DNA of 64,000 nt. It comes from Dastarcus helophoroides (lineage: Eukaryota; Arthropoda; Insecta; Coleoptera; Bothrideridae). Made by a program: the position numbers and the translations under genes. Positions 31,360-44,724 of the stretch are shown here, one piece after another. The notes below the pieces were generated by a model, which was not told the DNA's origin, made no database searches, and was given only the letters and a program-made list of their open reading frames with translations. The stretch's first letter is position 1. Each line of letters opens with the position of its first letter. The stretch lies in NCBI GenBank assembly GCA_028583605.1, contig CM053329.1:16043948-16107947 (forward strand), written 5' to 3'.

Positions 31360-32980
31360 TATAACGCCTTAATGATCACATAATAATTCCAGACGAATAA
31401 AACGCAATATCTTTATTCAGAGTCGCGTTTAGTGGCACTCCCCAAAGTATTAAAAGTTTCCGCAATCAGAAACTCGATTTAAATGAGAGCCCAACACAAA
31501 AAAAAAGCATTTCTCGTTTACTAAAGTTTCAAACGGCGCCGTATCGATGTTTAATCGTCTCCTAATTACGCAGACACCGTTTCGTGTTTAAAAGTAACCG
31601 ACTAATCAATCTTCAACGATTTTATCCGGGTGCAAATGCTGGCAGGATTACACTCGGCGAATGCTCCCGACATTAATGGTCCTTTTATGACCTTCTAAAC
31701 CGTGTACAGCTCGCAAATCTCGCAACGACCTCCCCTTTCTCCAGCTCTGTAACAATGCTGGAGAAAAGATCGCGATTCAGAACAAACCAGAGGCTGAACA
31801 AACACACTTGTAAGTTTATTATTCGAAAAGCTGGAAGTTTACAACCTGTTTTCATTACTTTAACAGACCCACCAAACGAAAATAGACTTACAACGAGAAG
31901 TGCGATGTAACCCTAAGACTGGAAGCCCTCAGAACAAACAAATTTAGTCAAAAACGTTTTTGACTGAATGTGTTCCATGTTGCAAATTAAATGGGCTGAG
32001 GCACTCTGATTAGTCGTATGTCTTAAAGAAGGTTTAGGCTCATTTAGTCACAGTCAGGATGTTCTACGTTGACGTTCTATTGTCGTTTTTGGCTTGACAC
32101 ACACAGAGAGAGCAAAACGTTTTATTGGCAAAAACGTTTTTGTTTGAAACAAAACATTTATAACTAAAGCTGTTTTCTTTTTCTCTGTGCGTCAAGCCTA
32201 AAGTGTCACAAAGGTTTCCGTATGAGGCGACTTTTTCCTCTAACCTGGATTTGCATCATAACAAATTCCATTGAATGCAGGCGTCCTCCTGAAAGCTTTT
32301 AGTTGAAAAAAGAAAATAAAGTTTATTAAGCCAAATCGCCACCTATTTCAGCTGGGTTTCGCAAAGGACTAACATCGTTGTTTTCGGATTTAATCACGCG
32401 CCACGGTGAGCAACTATTTTTTTTTTATTAAAAAATGTTATATCAGGTCGTCTAGTTATAATTTCGTTTCGTCCCCGGGCAAATCAACTGTTAAAATAAA
32501 CCGGACGTTAACTGGGAAATACGAGAGCAAGCTAATTCGTCAAAATGTAGTTAAATTGCGTAATTGGCGCTTTCTCGGCTAGCAAATAAATCTAAAATAC
32601 GTTTTAATTAAGAGATTTGATCATATCAAAGAATAGTTTTGATTGGGGTGCTGTTTAAAAGACATGATCTGCGTGTAAAATTGATTATGTTCGCCGATGG
32701 AAGTTACCAAAGAGTGGACCTAAAATGAATCCATTTTACCAAAAAAAATAATTTACTTTAAGTATTGTAACCGATAGGGTGTGATTTGGAAGTCACAGTA
32801 GCAAAGATCGTTTTTAACTTAACACTGTTATAATTTATAAAATTGTTATACTTTCCTTTTTTATGTAAATATCTAATGATTACAAATAAATCATTACAAA
32901 ATATATCGTTGGTTTCGTTTTCAATGGTGGCCGTTAGGCAAAGATGCCTCGTTTAGTTACGAACTATCGTTCCTAACTAA
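31360..32980. other. Low-copy island of balanced composition
   Basis: About 1.6 kb without tandem structure and with higher complexity and GC, especially 31540-31770. No exon with good splice sites was found on either strand. Such islands between satellites are candidates for regulatory DNA, but nothing in the sequence proves it. Confidence 0.35.
32091..32198. mobile_element. Small inverted-repeat element, 108 bp
   Basis: The ends GGCTTGACACACACAGAGA and TTCTCTGTGCGTCAAGCC are inverted copies apart from a 2-bp indel. The middle is T/A-rich and includes a second inverted pair around AAAACGTTTT. It could be a tiny MITE or a simple hairpin. No other copy was seen. Confidence 0.45.
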
Positions 32981-32989
32981 ACAATGTTG

Positions 32990-35900
32990 AATATCGTTGC
33001 TAGAAATATGACAAATTTGTTTCTGTGTGTACAACCCACAATGTACATTAGTACACTGTCTGGACTAGTACACCGTGTGCTATTGAACATAGTGCATTGG
33101 TATTCACATTAGTACACTATGTACATAGTGTACTAATGTTAGTTGCAATACTCTAGTCACGCACAGATAGGACATTGTGTACACTAGTACATCAGGGCAG
33201 TACAATAGACGTCTACATTACAAAATTGCTTAAGTGAACCACTGGAGCAATTGCTTAAGTGAACCACTGGAGCAATTTTTATAATGCAGTATTTCTTCAG
33301 TGTATTATTTCACTATATATTGTGTACACTAGTACACTGTGTGACAGTGTACATAGTGTATTAGAAGTCATATTAGTACACTTTGTACACTGTGTGACAG
33401 TGTACATAGTGTATTAAAAGTCATATTAGTACACTTTGTACACTGTGTACTAATGTTAATACCAATGCACTGAAACATACCACTGAAGCAATTTTTATAA
33501 TGCAATGTTTCGTCAGTGCATTACTTCATTGTACATTAGTACACTGTGTGCTAGTGTAGACAGTGTATTGGTATTTATATTAGTACACTTTGTACACAGT
33601 GTACTAATGGTAATACCGTTACACTAAGCCATACTACTGAAGCAGTTTTCATAATGCAGTGCTGCTTCAGTTTATTAGTACATTTTGCACACTGTGTACT
33701 AATACTCGTGTTAATACCAATACACTGAAATATACCACTGAAGCAGTTTTTATAATGCAGTGTTTCTTCAATGTATTACTTTAGTGTACACTAGTAGACT
33801 ATGCGCTAGTGTACATAGTGTATTGCTATTCATCTTAGTACAATTTGTATACAGCTCGCTAATGTTAATACCAATACACTAGGCCATACCACTAAAGCAG
33901 TTTTCATAATGCAGTATTTCTTTAGTGCATTACTTCACTACATATTGTGTACATTAGTACACTGTGTGCTAGTGCACATAATGTATTAGAAGTCATATTA
34001 CTACATTTGGTACATAGTGTACTACTGTTAATACCAATACTGAAACAATTTTTATAATGTAGTGTTTCTTCAGTGCATTACTTTATTGTATACTAGAACA
34101 CTGGGTATTAGTGTAGATAGTGTATTGGTATTCACATTAGTTAACTCTGTACAGAGTGTACTAATGTTAATGTTAATACACTAAGCCATCCTACTGAAGC
34201 AATTTCTATAATGCAGTGTTTCTTCAGTGCATTACTTCATTGTATACTAGAACACTGTGTGCTAGTGTAGGAAGTGTATTAGTATTTATATTAGTAAACT
34301 TTGTACACAGTGCACTAATGGTAATATCAATACATTAGGCCATACTACTGAAGCAATTTTCATGATGCAGTGTTTCTTCAGTGTATTACTTCAGTGTACA
34401 CTAGTAGACTGTGTGCTAGTGTACATAGTGTATTGGCATTTACCTTAGTACAATTTGTATACAGCGCACTAATGTCAATACCAATACACTAAGCCATACC
34501 ACTAAAGCAATTTTCATAATGCAGTGTTTTTTCATGTATTACTTCACTACATATTGCGTAAGTACACTGTGTGCTAGTGTACATAAGTGTATTAGTACAC
34601 TTTGTGCACAGTGTACGAATGTTTATACCTAATACACTAAGACATATCATAAGCAAATTTTATAATGTAGTGTTTCTTCAGTGCATTACTTCATTGTATA
34701 CTAAAACACTGTGTACTAGAGTAGACAGTGTATTGACATTCACATTAGTTAACTATGTACACAGTGTACTAATGTTAATGCCAATACACTAAGTCATCCT
34801 TACTGAAGCAATTTCTATAATTCAGTGTTTCTTCAGTGCATTACTTCATTGTATACTAGAACACTGTGTGCTAGTGTAGGCAGTGTATTGGTATTTATAT
34901 TGGTAAACTTTGTACACAGTGCACTAATGGTAATATCAATACATTAGGCCATACTACTGAAGCAATTTTCATGATGCAGAGTTTCTTCAGTGTATTACTT
35001 CGGTGTACACTAGTAGACTGTGTGCTAGTGTACATAGTGTATTGGCATTTACCTTACTACAATTTGTATACAGCTCACTAATGTTAATACCAATACACAA
35101 AGCCATACCACTGAAGCAATGTTCATAATGCAGTGTTTCTTCAGTGTATTACTTCACCATATATTGTGTACTCTGGTACACTGTGTGCTAGTATACCTAG
35201 TGTATTAGAGGTCATATTTAGTACCTTTTGTACATAGGGTACTAATGTTAATACCAATACACTAAAACATACCACTAAAGCAATTTTTATAATTCTGCGT
35301 TTTATCAGTGCATTATTTCATTGTACACTAGTACACTGTGTGCTAGTGTAGACAGCGTATTGTTATTTATATTAGCAAACTTTGTACACAGTGTACTAAT
35401 GGTAATACAAATACACTAAGCCATACTTGCTGAAACAATTTTCATAATGCAGTGTTTCTTCAGTGTACATTAGTAGATTGTGTGCTAGTGTACATAGTGT
35501 ATTGGTATTCATCTTAGTACAATTTTTAAACAGCGCACTAATGTTAATACCAATACACTAAGCCATATTACTGAAGCAAGTTTCATAATGCAGTGTTTCT
35601 TCAGTGTAGATATTACTTCGCTGTATATTGTGTACACTAGTACACTGTGTGTTAGTGTACCTAGTGTATTAAAAGACATATTAGTACACTTTGTACACAG
35701 TGTACTAATGTTAATACCAATACACTAAGACATACCATTAAAGCAATTTTTATAATTCTGCGTTTCTTCAGTGCATTACTCCATTGTACACTAGTACACT
35801 GTGTGCTAGTGTAGACAGTGTATTTTTATTTATATTAGTTAAGCTTTGTACACAGTGTACTAATGGTAATACCAATACACTAAGCCATACTACTGAAGCA

Positions 35901-37300
35901 ATTTTCATAATGCAGTGTTTCTTCAGTGCATTACTTCAGTGTACATTAGTAGATTGTGTGCTAGTGTACATAGTGTATTGGTATTCATCTTAGTACAATT
36001 TGTACACAATCGCACTAATGTTAATACCAATACACTAAGCCATATCACTGAAACAATTTTCACAATGCAGTATTTCTTCAGTGTATTACTTCACTATATA
36101 TTGTGTACACTAGAACACTGTGTGCTAGTGTACATAGTGTATTAGAAGTCATATTAGTACATTTTTTATTCGCTGTACTAATGTTAATACCAATACACTA
36201 AGACATAAGACTAAATCAATTTTTATAATGCAGTGATTCTTCAGTGTATTACTTCAGTGAACACTATTAGATTGTACGCTAATGTACATAGTGTATTGGT
36301 ATTCATCTTAGTACACTTTGTACACAATGTATTAATGTTAATACCAATACACTAAGCCATATTACTAAAGCAATTTTCATAATGTAGTGTTTCTTCAGTG
36401 TAGATATTACTTCACTATATATTGTGTACACTAGTACACTGTGTGTTAGTGTACCTAGTGTATTAAAAGTCATATTAATACACTTTGTACACCGTGAACT
36501 AATGTTAATACCAATACACTAAGACATACCATTAAAGCAATTTTTATAATTCTGCGTTTCTTCAGTGCATTACTTTATTGTACACTAGTACACTGTGGGC
36601 TAGTGTAGACAGTGTATTTTTATTTATATTAGTTAGCTTTGATGCACAAGTGTACTAATGGTAATACCAATACACTAAGCCATACTACTGAAGCAATTTT
36701 TATAATGCAGTGTTTCTTCAGTGTATTACTTCAGTGAACACTATTAGACTGTGCGCTAGTGTACATAGTGTATTGGCATTCATCGTAGTACACTTTGTAC
36801 ACAATGTATTAATGTTGATATCAAGTACACTAATTCATACCACTGAAGGAATTTTTATAATGCATTATTTCTATAGTACATTACTTTAGTGTATAATGTG
36901 TACACTAGTACACTGAAATATAGAACTTTTCCCCTAAAACCAAAAAAGATTTAAAAACACAACAAACGTTGCTCTAGAGCAAGGTTTGTTGTATTTTTAA
37001 TCTTTTTGGTTTCACGGGACAAGTTCTGTATTTCAATTTATGGAGATAACCAAGAACCAGTCCGTTTTACCAAACTACTACACTGTGTGCTAGTGTACAT
37101 AGTGTATTAGTATTTATATTAGTATTTATATTAGTACACTATCTACACCGTGTACTAATGTTAATAGCAATACACTAGCACACTGTGTACTAGTATACGC
37201 AGTGTACTAGCGTAGACAGTACACTGTGTACCTCAGTACAGTACAGTACAGTATACAAGTACACCATTACAGTACAGTACACTAGTACACCAAAACAGTA
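32990..37300 (+). repeat. GTAC-rich satellite, unit about 150 bp
   Basis: Each unit runs through TGTGTGCTAGTGTACATAG, CTTTGTACACAGTGTACTAA, TAATACCAATACACTAAG and ATAATGCAGTGTTTCTTCAG. The last block recurs about every 150 bp (for example 33494, 33650, 34207, 34366, 34667, 34818, 34975, 35126). Subunits are rich in the palindrome TGTACA. A foldback element sits inside at 36915-37075. Open frames (34571, 35784, 35915) are by-products. Confidence 0.85.
36915..37075. mobile_element. Foldback-type MITE, copy 3, inside the GTAC satellite
   Basis: The hairpin arms (AAAACACAACAAACGTTG and its complement) meet near 36980. The right end continues through AACCAGTCCGTTTTACCAAA. TAGTACACT (36906-36914) and TACTACACT (37076-37084) flank it, a 9-bp duplication with one mismatch, though the satellite itself is rich in this motif. 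The insertion postdates the local array. Confidence 0.72.
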
Positions 37301-40240
37301 CACGTTTACATTACAAAATTGCTTCAATGTAGCATTGAAACAATTTTTACAATGCAGTGTTTCTTCAGTGCATTACTTAGGTCTATACTTTATACGCTAA
37401 ATCAACACAATGCACATTGTACATTAGTTTATTGTGTACATCATGTACTTGTATACTACTATATTGTTCTAATTTATAACATCATACTGCTACATCATCA
37501 GTATACTAGCAAAATTATTTAAGTGTACAGTATGCACCAAAGAAATTTTGATAATCTACTGGTTTACATAATAATGATACTGCGGTACACGGAAGAAATA
37601 CAACGGTACAGCATAGATTTTTACAGTATCCATTGTACTGCTGTATATACTATTTACACCGCGTGCTGTATAATTTCTTGTAATGTACAATAATTTTTAC
37701 AATGCAGTGTTTCTTCAGTGCATTACTTCGGTGTGTACTTTATACACTAAAGCAACATAATATACATTGTAAATTAGTTCATTGTGTACACTATGTACTT
37801 ATGTACTACTGTATTGCTTTAATTTATAGCAGCCTACGTTGGTACATTACAAAATTATTTCAGTTTACAGTATTGCACTGAAGAAATTTTTTAATCTACT
37901 GGTGTACACCTGGTAATGATACTGCGGTACACAGTGCATTATAGATTTTTACAGCACCCAGTATACTGCTGTATATACTATGTACACCGCGTACTGTATA
38001 ATTTGTTGTAATGCACAACAACTGATCTACTGGTGTACTCCTTGTAATGATACTGCGGTGCACAGAAGGAGTACAACAGTACAGTATAGATTTTTACAGT
38101 ACCTAGTATATTGCTGTATATACTATGTACACCACGTACTGTATAATTTGATATAATGTAAAACAATTTTTACAAGCAGTGATCTTCGGTGCATTACTTC
38201 AATTTTGACTTTATTCACTGAAGCAACACAATGCACATTGTACATTAGTTCATTGTGTCCATTATGTTCTTGTGTACTACTGTATTGCTTCAATTTATTG
38301 CAGCATGCATCAGTACATTACAAAATTATATCAGTTTACAGTGTTGCACTAAAGAAATTTTATAATCTACTGGGGTACACCTTGTAATGATACTGCAGTA
38401 CACAGAAGGAGTACGGTATAGATTTTTACAGTACCTAGTGTACTTCTGCATATACTATGCACACCGCGTACTGTATAATTTGTTGTAATGTACAAACAAT
38501 TTTTACAATGCAGTGTTTCTTTAGGGCATTACTTCGTTGTATACTTTATACAATAAAAGCAACACAATGTACATTGTACATTAGTTTATTGTGTACACGA
38601 TGTACTTGAGTACTACTACATTCCTTTAATTTATAGCAGCATGCATCAGTACATTACCAAATTATATCAGTTTACAGTATTGCACTAAAGAAATTTTATA
38701 ATCTACTGGTGTACACCTGGTAATGATACTGCGGTACACAGAAAGAGTACAACAGTACATTACAGATTTTTACAGCACCAGTATACTGCTGTATATACTA
38801 TGTACACCGCGTACTGTATAATTTGTTGTAATGCACAACCATTTTTACAATACAGTGTTTCTTCAGTGCATTACTTCGGTATATACTATATAGACTAAAA
38901 CAACACAATGTACATTATACATTAGTTCATTGTATACATCATGTACTTGTGTACTGCTGCATTGCTTCAATTTATAGCAACTTACGTCAGTACATTACAA
39001 AATTATTTAAGTGTACAGTATTGCACTGAAAAACTTTTGATAATCTACTGGTGTATACCTCGCAATGATACTAGGGTACACAGAAGAAATACAACAGCAC
39101 AGTATTAATTTTTACAGTACACAGAATACTGCTGTATATAATATGTACACCGCGTACTCAATAATTTGTTGTAATGTACAACAATTTTTACAATGAAGTG
39201 TTTCTTCGGTGCACTACTTCGATGTATACTTTATACACTAAAGCAACACAATGTACATTGTACATTAGTTTATTGTGTACACCATGAATTTGTGTACTAC
39301 TATATTTCTTTAATTTATAATAGCATGCATCAGTACATTACAAAACTATTTCATTTTACAGTATTGCACTGAAGAAATTTTATAATCTACTGGTGTACAC
39401 CTGGTAATGATACTGCGGTACACAGAAAGAGTACAACAGTGCATTATAGATTTTTACAGCACCCAGTATACTGCTGTATATACTATGTACACCGCGTACT
39501 GTATAATTTGTTGTAATGCACAACAATTTTTACAATACAGTGTTTCTTCAGTGTATTACTTCGGTATATACTCTATAGACTAAAACAACACAATGTACAT
39601 TGTACATTAGTTCATTGTATACACCATGTACTTGTGTACTACTGCATTGCTTCAATTTATAGCAACTTACGTCAGTACATTACAAAATTATTTAAGTGTA
39701 CAGTATTGCACTGAAGAACTTTTGATAACCTACTGGTGTATACCTCGCAATGATACTAGCGTACACAGAAGGAATAAAACAGCACAGTATAGATTTTTAT
39801 AGTACACAGAATACTGCTGTATAGAATATGTACACCGCGTACTCAATAATTTGTTGTAATGTACAACAATTTTTACAATGCAGTGTTTCTTTGGTGCATT
39901 ACTTCGATGTATACTTTATACACTAAAGCAACACAATCTACAGTGTACATTAGTTCATTGTGTACACCATGTACTTGTGTACTACTATATTGCTTCAATT
40001 TATAGCAGCCTACGTAGGTACATTACTAAATTATTTAAGTAAACAGTATTGCACTGAAAAGTTTTATAATCTACTGATGTGCACCTTGTAATGACACTAC
40101 GGTACAGTGAAGGAGTACAACAGTACAGTATAGAATTTTACAACACACAATATGCTGCTGAATATACTACATGTACCGCGTACTCTATAATTTGTTGTAA
40201 TGTACTTGTGTACACCAGGTACTATTGTACACGTAATTTT
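37301..40240 (+). repeat. GTAC-rich satellite, unit about 343 bp
   Basis: GCAGTGTTTCTTCAGTGCAT-type blocks recur at about 37351, 37700, 38172, 38505, 38847, 39189, 39534 and 39876; most steps are 333-349 bp. Each unit also has ACACAATGTACATTGTACAT, GATACTGCGGTACAC and CACCGCGTACTGTATAATTT. The shared TGCAGTGTTTCTTCAGTGCA block links it to the 150-bp array on its left. Confidence 0.87.
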
Positions 40241-40880
40241 GGAACATTTTTATACAGGATGGCTCTAAATTTCTTTTTGTCCTAAATATGCGGTTCATCA
40301 TAAAGATCTAATAAAGACGTAACTGCAGGTAAGTACTTAACAATCGAATTTTCATAATCGAATCATTGAAAGATGTAGCCACTAAACGATAAATCGACAT
40401 CTTATGGACGTCCTCCCGTCCCCAGCGTTCTTTTGTTTGTAAAATCGTGCCCGTTGCCGGCGCAATCGGGGTTTGTTTTACCCTTGTTTGTTGACAAATA
40501 ACAGTATGTCCCTCTATCGCTCTCGATTCATCTCGCGGGCCGTTTTTTTCGACATTTATGCGGCGTTTTGGTGTATCTTTAGAATGGCATCTGAAAGATG
40601 GGGTAAACGGGGTGAAAGTGAACGTTCTCTTGTAATTTATTAAATCTTTCATTCGTTGAAATGTGAAGAGTAAAACCAGACCGAGTGGCGCACAGAACGC
40701 TATGGTATTGATGCCGGAATTTTATTTGCCAACTTTGTAGTTTTTATTGTTAAAACTGCTGGATTTATAGATGAAATATTAATAAAACTTTCACAATTAC
40801 TGAACGAATGCCAATCAAATAATTAGTGAAGTTCCAATTATGAATTTTTACTGCAAATTGCGCCACTATCTAAAAATAGA
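40241..40880. other. Low-copy island, one strong splice-donor match
   Basis: Non-repetitive sequence with higher GC at 40380-40620. A 114-codon frame at 40308-40652 (-) has no recognisable domain. A perfect donor consensus CAG/GTAAGT lies at 40328/40329 on the + strand, but no matching exon is apparent. Confidence 0.3.
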
Positions 40881-41578
40881 AATTTAAGTGCTTCAGATAA
40901 ATTAAACAAAAAGTATTTGAGAAACATTACAAAATTTCGAACAAGAAAATACCAAAGCAGTCGAAGTTTCAAAAAATTTTAAATTTTCGAAAATAGAGAC
41001 CGAATTTAGTAAAAGATAGTTAATCTCCCGGAAAATTGTATTTGGAAATAAATTCGAAATTTCAAAAAAGATCAAATTTTAAAAAAAGACGATTTTTGAA
41101 ATATGCAAACCAATCTAATATTAAATCTAATTTAATTTAATACAAATTCAAACCTAAAATAAGTCGAAATTTTAAAAGTAGGTCACATTTTTGAGCAATA
41201 TTCTGGAAATAAAAGAAAACGTCTTAGGAAGAAGTCTAAATTTTGAGAAATGACGCCAAATTTACCAAATAATTTCCCGATACAAGTTAAATTTAAAAAA
41301 AAAAAGTGGAACCAAATTGTTTCGAAAACGAGACGAATTTTGAGAAAAAAAGTCACAGTTTTGAAAAAAGTTACAGTTTTGAAAAAAATGGAAATATTTT
41401 ATTCGAAATTTCCAAAAATTCAAATACAAAATGAGTGAAAATTGTCGATAAAAGTAAATTTTTGAAGAAAACATCGCGAAATTTAAAGAGAAGATGTATT
41501 TTAAAAACAGTGGAAATTTCAAGAAAAGTTCGAAGTTTCGACATTAAACTTCAAATTTCCAAAAAAGTATCTCAATTT
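40881..41578 (+). repeat. Degenerate AT-rich sequence
   Basis: GTCGAAATTTT-type sequence without a clear period, leading into the 130-bp array. Confidence 0.45.
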
Positions 41579-42990
41579 CCCCAAGAAAGTCACTATTTGA
41601 GAGTAAAACCGAAAATTCAAATAGAAAAATGTTAACAAAGACGTCGAAATCTTCAAAAGAATCAATTTTAAAAATATAATTTTTTTCCAAAAAAAGAATC
41701 TTAATTTCCCCAAGAAAGTCATTATTTGAAAATAAAACCGAAAATTCAACTAGAAAAATTTAAACAAAAAACGTCGAAATCTTCAAAAGAATCAATTTTA
41801 AAAATATAATTTTTTTCCCAAAAAAAAAATTCTTAATTTCCCCAAGAAAGTCATTATTTGAGAGTAAAACCAAAAATTCAAATAAAAAAATTTTAACAAA
41901 AACGTCGAAATCTTCAAAAGAATTAATTTTAAAAATCTAATTTATTATCAAAAAAATAAATCTAAATTTCCCCAAGAAAGTCATTATTTGAGAGTAAAAG
42001 CGAAAATTCAAATCGATAAATTTTAACAAAAACTTCGAAATCTTCAAAAAAATCAATTTTAAAAATCTAATTTTTTTCCAAAAAAAAAGAATCCTAATTT
42101 CCCCACCAAGAAAGTCATTATTTGAGAGTAAAACCAAAAATTCAAATAGAAAAATGTTAACGAAAACATCGAAATCTTTAAAAGAATCAATTTTAAAAAT
42201 CTAATTTCTTTCCAAAAAAAAAAGAATCTTAATTTCCCCAAGGAAGTCATTATTTGAGAGTAAAACCGAAAATTCAAATCGAAAAATTTTAACAAAAACG
42301 TTGAAATCTTCAAAGGATTAATTTTGAAATTCTATTTTTTTTCCAAAAAAAAAGAATCTTAATTTCCAAAAGAAAGTCATTATTTGAGAATAAAACCGAA
42401 AATTTAAATAAAAATTTTTTAACAAGAACGTCGAAATCTTTAAAAGAATCAATTTTGAAACTCTAATTTTTTTCCAAAAAAAAGAATCTTAATTTCCTCA
42501 AGAAAGTCATTGTTTGAGAGTAAAACCAAAAATTCAAATAGAAAAATGTTAACGAAAACATCGAAATCTTTAAAAAATTCAATTTTAAAAATCTAATTTC
42601 TTTCCAAAAAAAAAAAGAATCTTAATTTCCCCAAGGAAGTCATTATTTGAAAGTAAAACCGAAAATTCAAATCGAAAAATTTTAACAAAAACGTCGAAAT
42701 TTTCAAAAGAATCAATTTTAAAAACCTAATTTATTTTCAAAAAAAAGAATCTAAATTTCCCCAAGAAAGTCATTATTTGAGAGTAAAACCGAAAATTCAA
42801 ATAGAAAAATGTTAACAAAAACGTCGAAATTTTCAAAAGAATCAATTTTAAAAACCTAATTTATTTTCAAAAAAAAGAATCTAAATTTCCCCAAGAAAGT
42901 CATTATTTGAGAGTAAAACCGAAAATTTAAATAGAAAAATTTTAACAAAAACGTCGAAGTCTTCAAAGAAAATCAATTTTGAAATTCTAA
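41579..42990 (+). repeat. 130-bp tandem repeat, about 11 copies
   Basis: CCCCAAGAAAGTCATTATTT recurs at 41579, 41708, 41840, 41970, 42101, 42236, 42365, 42494, 42630, 42758 and 42889, steps of 128-136 bp. Each unit also has AGTAAAACCGAAAATTCAAA and ACGTCGAAATCTTCAAAAGA. Step length varies mostly through the A and T runs. Minus-strand open frames here are by-products. Confidence 0.9.
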
Positions 42991-43059
42991 TTGAAATTTA
43001 GAAAGTTAAATTTGGAAAAAAGGTCGACATTGTGAGAGTAAGTTGAAAAATGTTGTTTG

Positions 43060-43130
43060 GAAACCAAAGACTAGCTTCGATCTTATTAGATCTCGTCAGT
43101 TTGGTATATCTAACTCGAATGCTAACAACT
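43060..43130 (-). repeat. Fragment of the 450-630 TIR element
   Basis: In reverse orientation this matches 545-612, including ATACCAAACTGACGAGATCT. Only the one half is present. Confidence 0.6.
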
Positions 43131-43255
43131 GTTTCGAAAAATAAGTATTAAAGAATCAACGGACGTCAGGCGTGTCACCCTCAGTACTACCGCCACCTAT
43201 TGGTCCATAGAGAAAGTATGGCCATCGCCAACAATGTCGTATGCAAGTAGAATAC

Positions 43256-43758
43256 AATCTAGACTGCAAATTCATGCAGCCCTCTAGGCGTGTATGGTGC
43301 GAAACTTGGGTAGCTGAACTACCAACAATGTTTGTGGAACGGACTGGTCCTTGGTTATCTTCAAAAATTAAAATCTTGCCCCCTGAAACCAAGAAAGATT
43401 AAAAACATAACAGAGGTGATTCTGACGCGTTTCGATAGCCAAAGCTAACTTCTTTAGAGAGATACTATCTCCCTCCATCCTCTGGTGGTAGAACGGACTC
43501 CTCTTTGGTTATCTTCAAAGATTGAAGTACTTCTTCAGTCTGAAGTATCTCTCTAAAGATGATAGCTTGACTATCGAAGCGTGTTGGTGCAACCTCTGTT
43601 GTGTTTTTTAATCGTTCTTGGTTTCAGGGGAGAAGATTTGTATTTCAACTGCCAACAGTTGAAACACTGCCACCTAGCAAAGAGGTTGCTCTCTAGGAAA
43701 GTCCCCTGAAGACAAGGATTCTAATGCACAGACCAAGCGTGCTGAAACACAATAGGAA
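43256..43758 (+). repeat. Dispersed repeat split by a foldback element
   Basis: Outer parts (43256-43327 and 43649-43758) are collinear with the continuous copy at 281-447. The inserted block is 43328-43648. CTACCAACA on the left and CTGCCAACA on the right are the duplicated target. Confidence 0.7.
43328..43648. mobile_element. Foldback-type MITE, copy 4, nested insertion
   Basis: It starts with the long arm (ACGGACTGGTCCTTGGTTAT, CCTGAAACCAAGAAAGATTA) and ends with the short arm (TTTCAGGGGAGAAGATTTGT, ATTTCAA), so it lies opposite to copies 1 and 3. The core carries GTATCTCTCTAAAGATGATA and GCTTGACTATCGAAGCG, shared with the copy at 44958. The duplication of 9 bp (8 of 9 matching) around it, together with the related empty site at 281-447, defines its ends. 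Confidence 0.75.
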
Positions 43759-43849
43759 TTTCACGTCTTGAATCAATTCTACCATAGGTCAAGTCATACT
43801 AATTTGTACGTCAACCATACCAGAAACGACGCAGCGCTTTTTATGGGAG

Positions 43850-44086
43850 ATGCAGGTATGGGCTGCTATTGCTAGGATCTAACGCCATACAAGAAAGGCA
43901 GTGTGGCGGCCAGCACTGCGCTTCAGCCGCCTATTATTACCTCGAGTTACACCCGAGTAACTCATTTCACCGTAAAAGTGAATCGATCTTGGGAGCTAGA
44001 GCGTTTTTTTAACGGGCAGCCAGCGGGAATCGAACCTTGCTCTCTTAGTTTATAGTCCAGCGCTCATACCACTGAACCACGGACCC
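43850..44086 (-). mobile_element. tRNA-derived SINE (probable)
   Basis: On the minus strand the first 73 nt (44086 down to 44014) look like a tRNA: box A TGGTTCAGTGG and box B GGTTCGATTCC at the right distance, with an ATA-type anticodon loop (CTATAAA). The acceptor and T stems no longer pair well, so it is not a working tRNA. A body of higher GC follows (CGGGTGTAACTCGAGG, GGCGGCTGAAGCGCAGTGCT). The 3' end is a guess. Confidence 0.5.
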
Positions 44087-44099
44087 TTCTGGGATAAGT

Positions 44100-44724
44100 A
44101 ACATTTAACACAGAAGACCACAACCATTTAATTATCGCATTAGAAACAAGAAACAACAACTGTCTAAGATATCTGATAGATTGAATGAGTTTTTGATTTA
44201 AAATTGTATTTAGATTAAGAATTTGATATACGGAATTCCTCCTGCGGCCACGTCGTCTCATTCCACACGAAACAACGTTGTTTACCTTCTGGCAATTCGA
44301 TTTTGATTTGTTTCCTTAGACTTGATATATTTTCCAATACTTTTCCATGCATGCGTTCCAAAAAGTTATATTTAATCTAGCGCATCCGATAAAAATTCGA
44401 TGCTTATAAATATGCTGAAGTTTCCTCTTGTCAGAAACAAATTCGATGTTATTTAAGCGATGGAAGCTAAACAAAAGCTTCGTTACAGAATATCTACTGC
44501 AATTGAAACTAATGAAGCGTATTGCGCTTTTACTGGATGTAAATTCAACAAATAATTAATCAAGAACGTGACTATTAGCTCACTTTACTAGACGCGAAGA
44601 ACTTAAATGGAAAAACTTTTCAATTTATCAGGATTCGCTTAATTTTTAATTACACAATTGCGGTTTCGAGCTTTCTAGAAATTAAAACTAACGAAATTAT
44701 AGATAGATCGATATCTCCTGGAGC
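44100..44724. other. Intergenic DNA, nothing recognised
   Basis: AT-rich sequence of ordinary complexity. A 65-codon frame at 44064-44261 (-) overlaps the SINE and is not called. Confidence 0.35.

Noticed and set aside
40308..40652. 114-codon frame in a low-copy island, and a nearby CAG/GTAAGT
   Set aside because: No recognisable domain, no partner splice site producing a convincing exon, and the donor is on the opposite strand to the frame.
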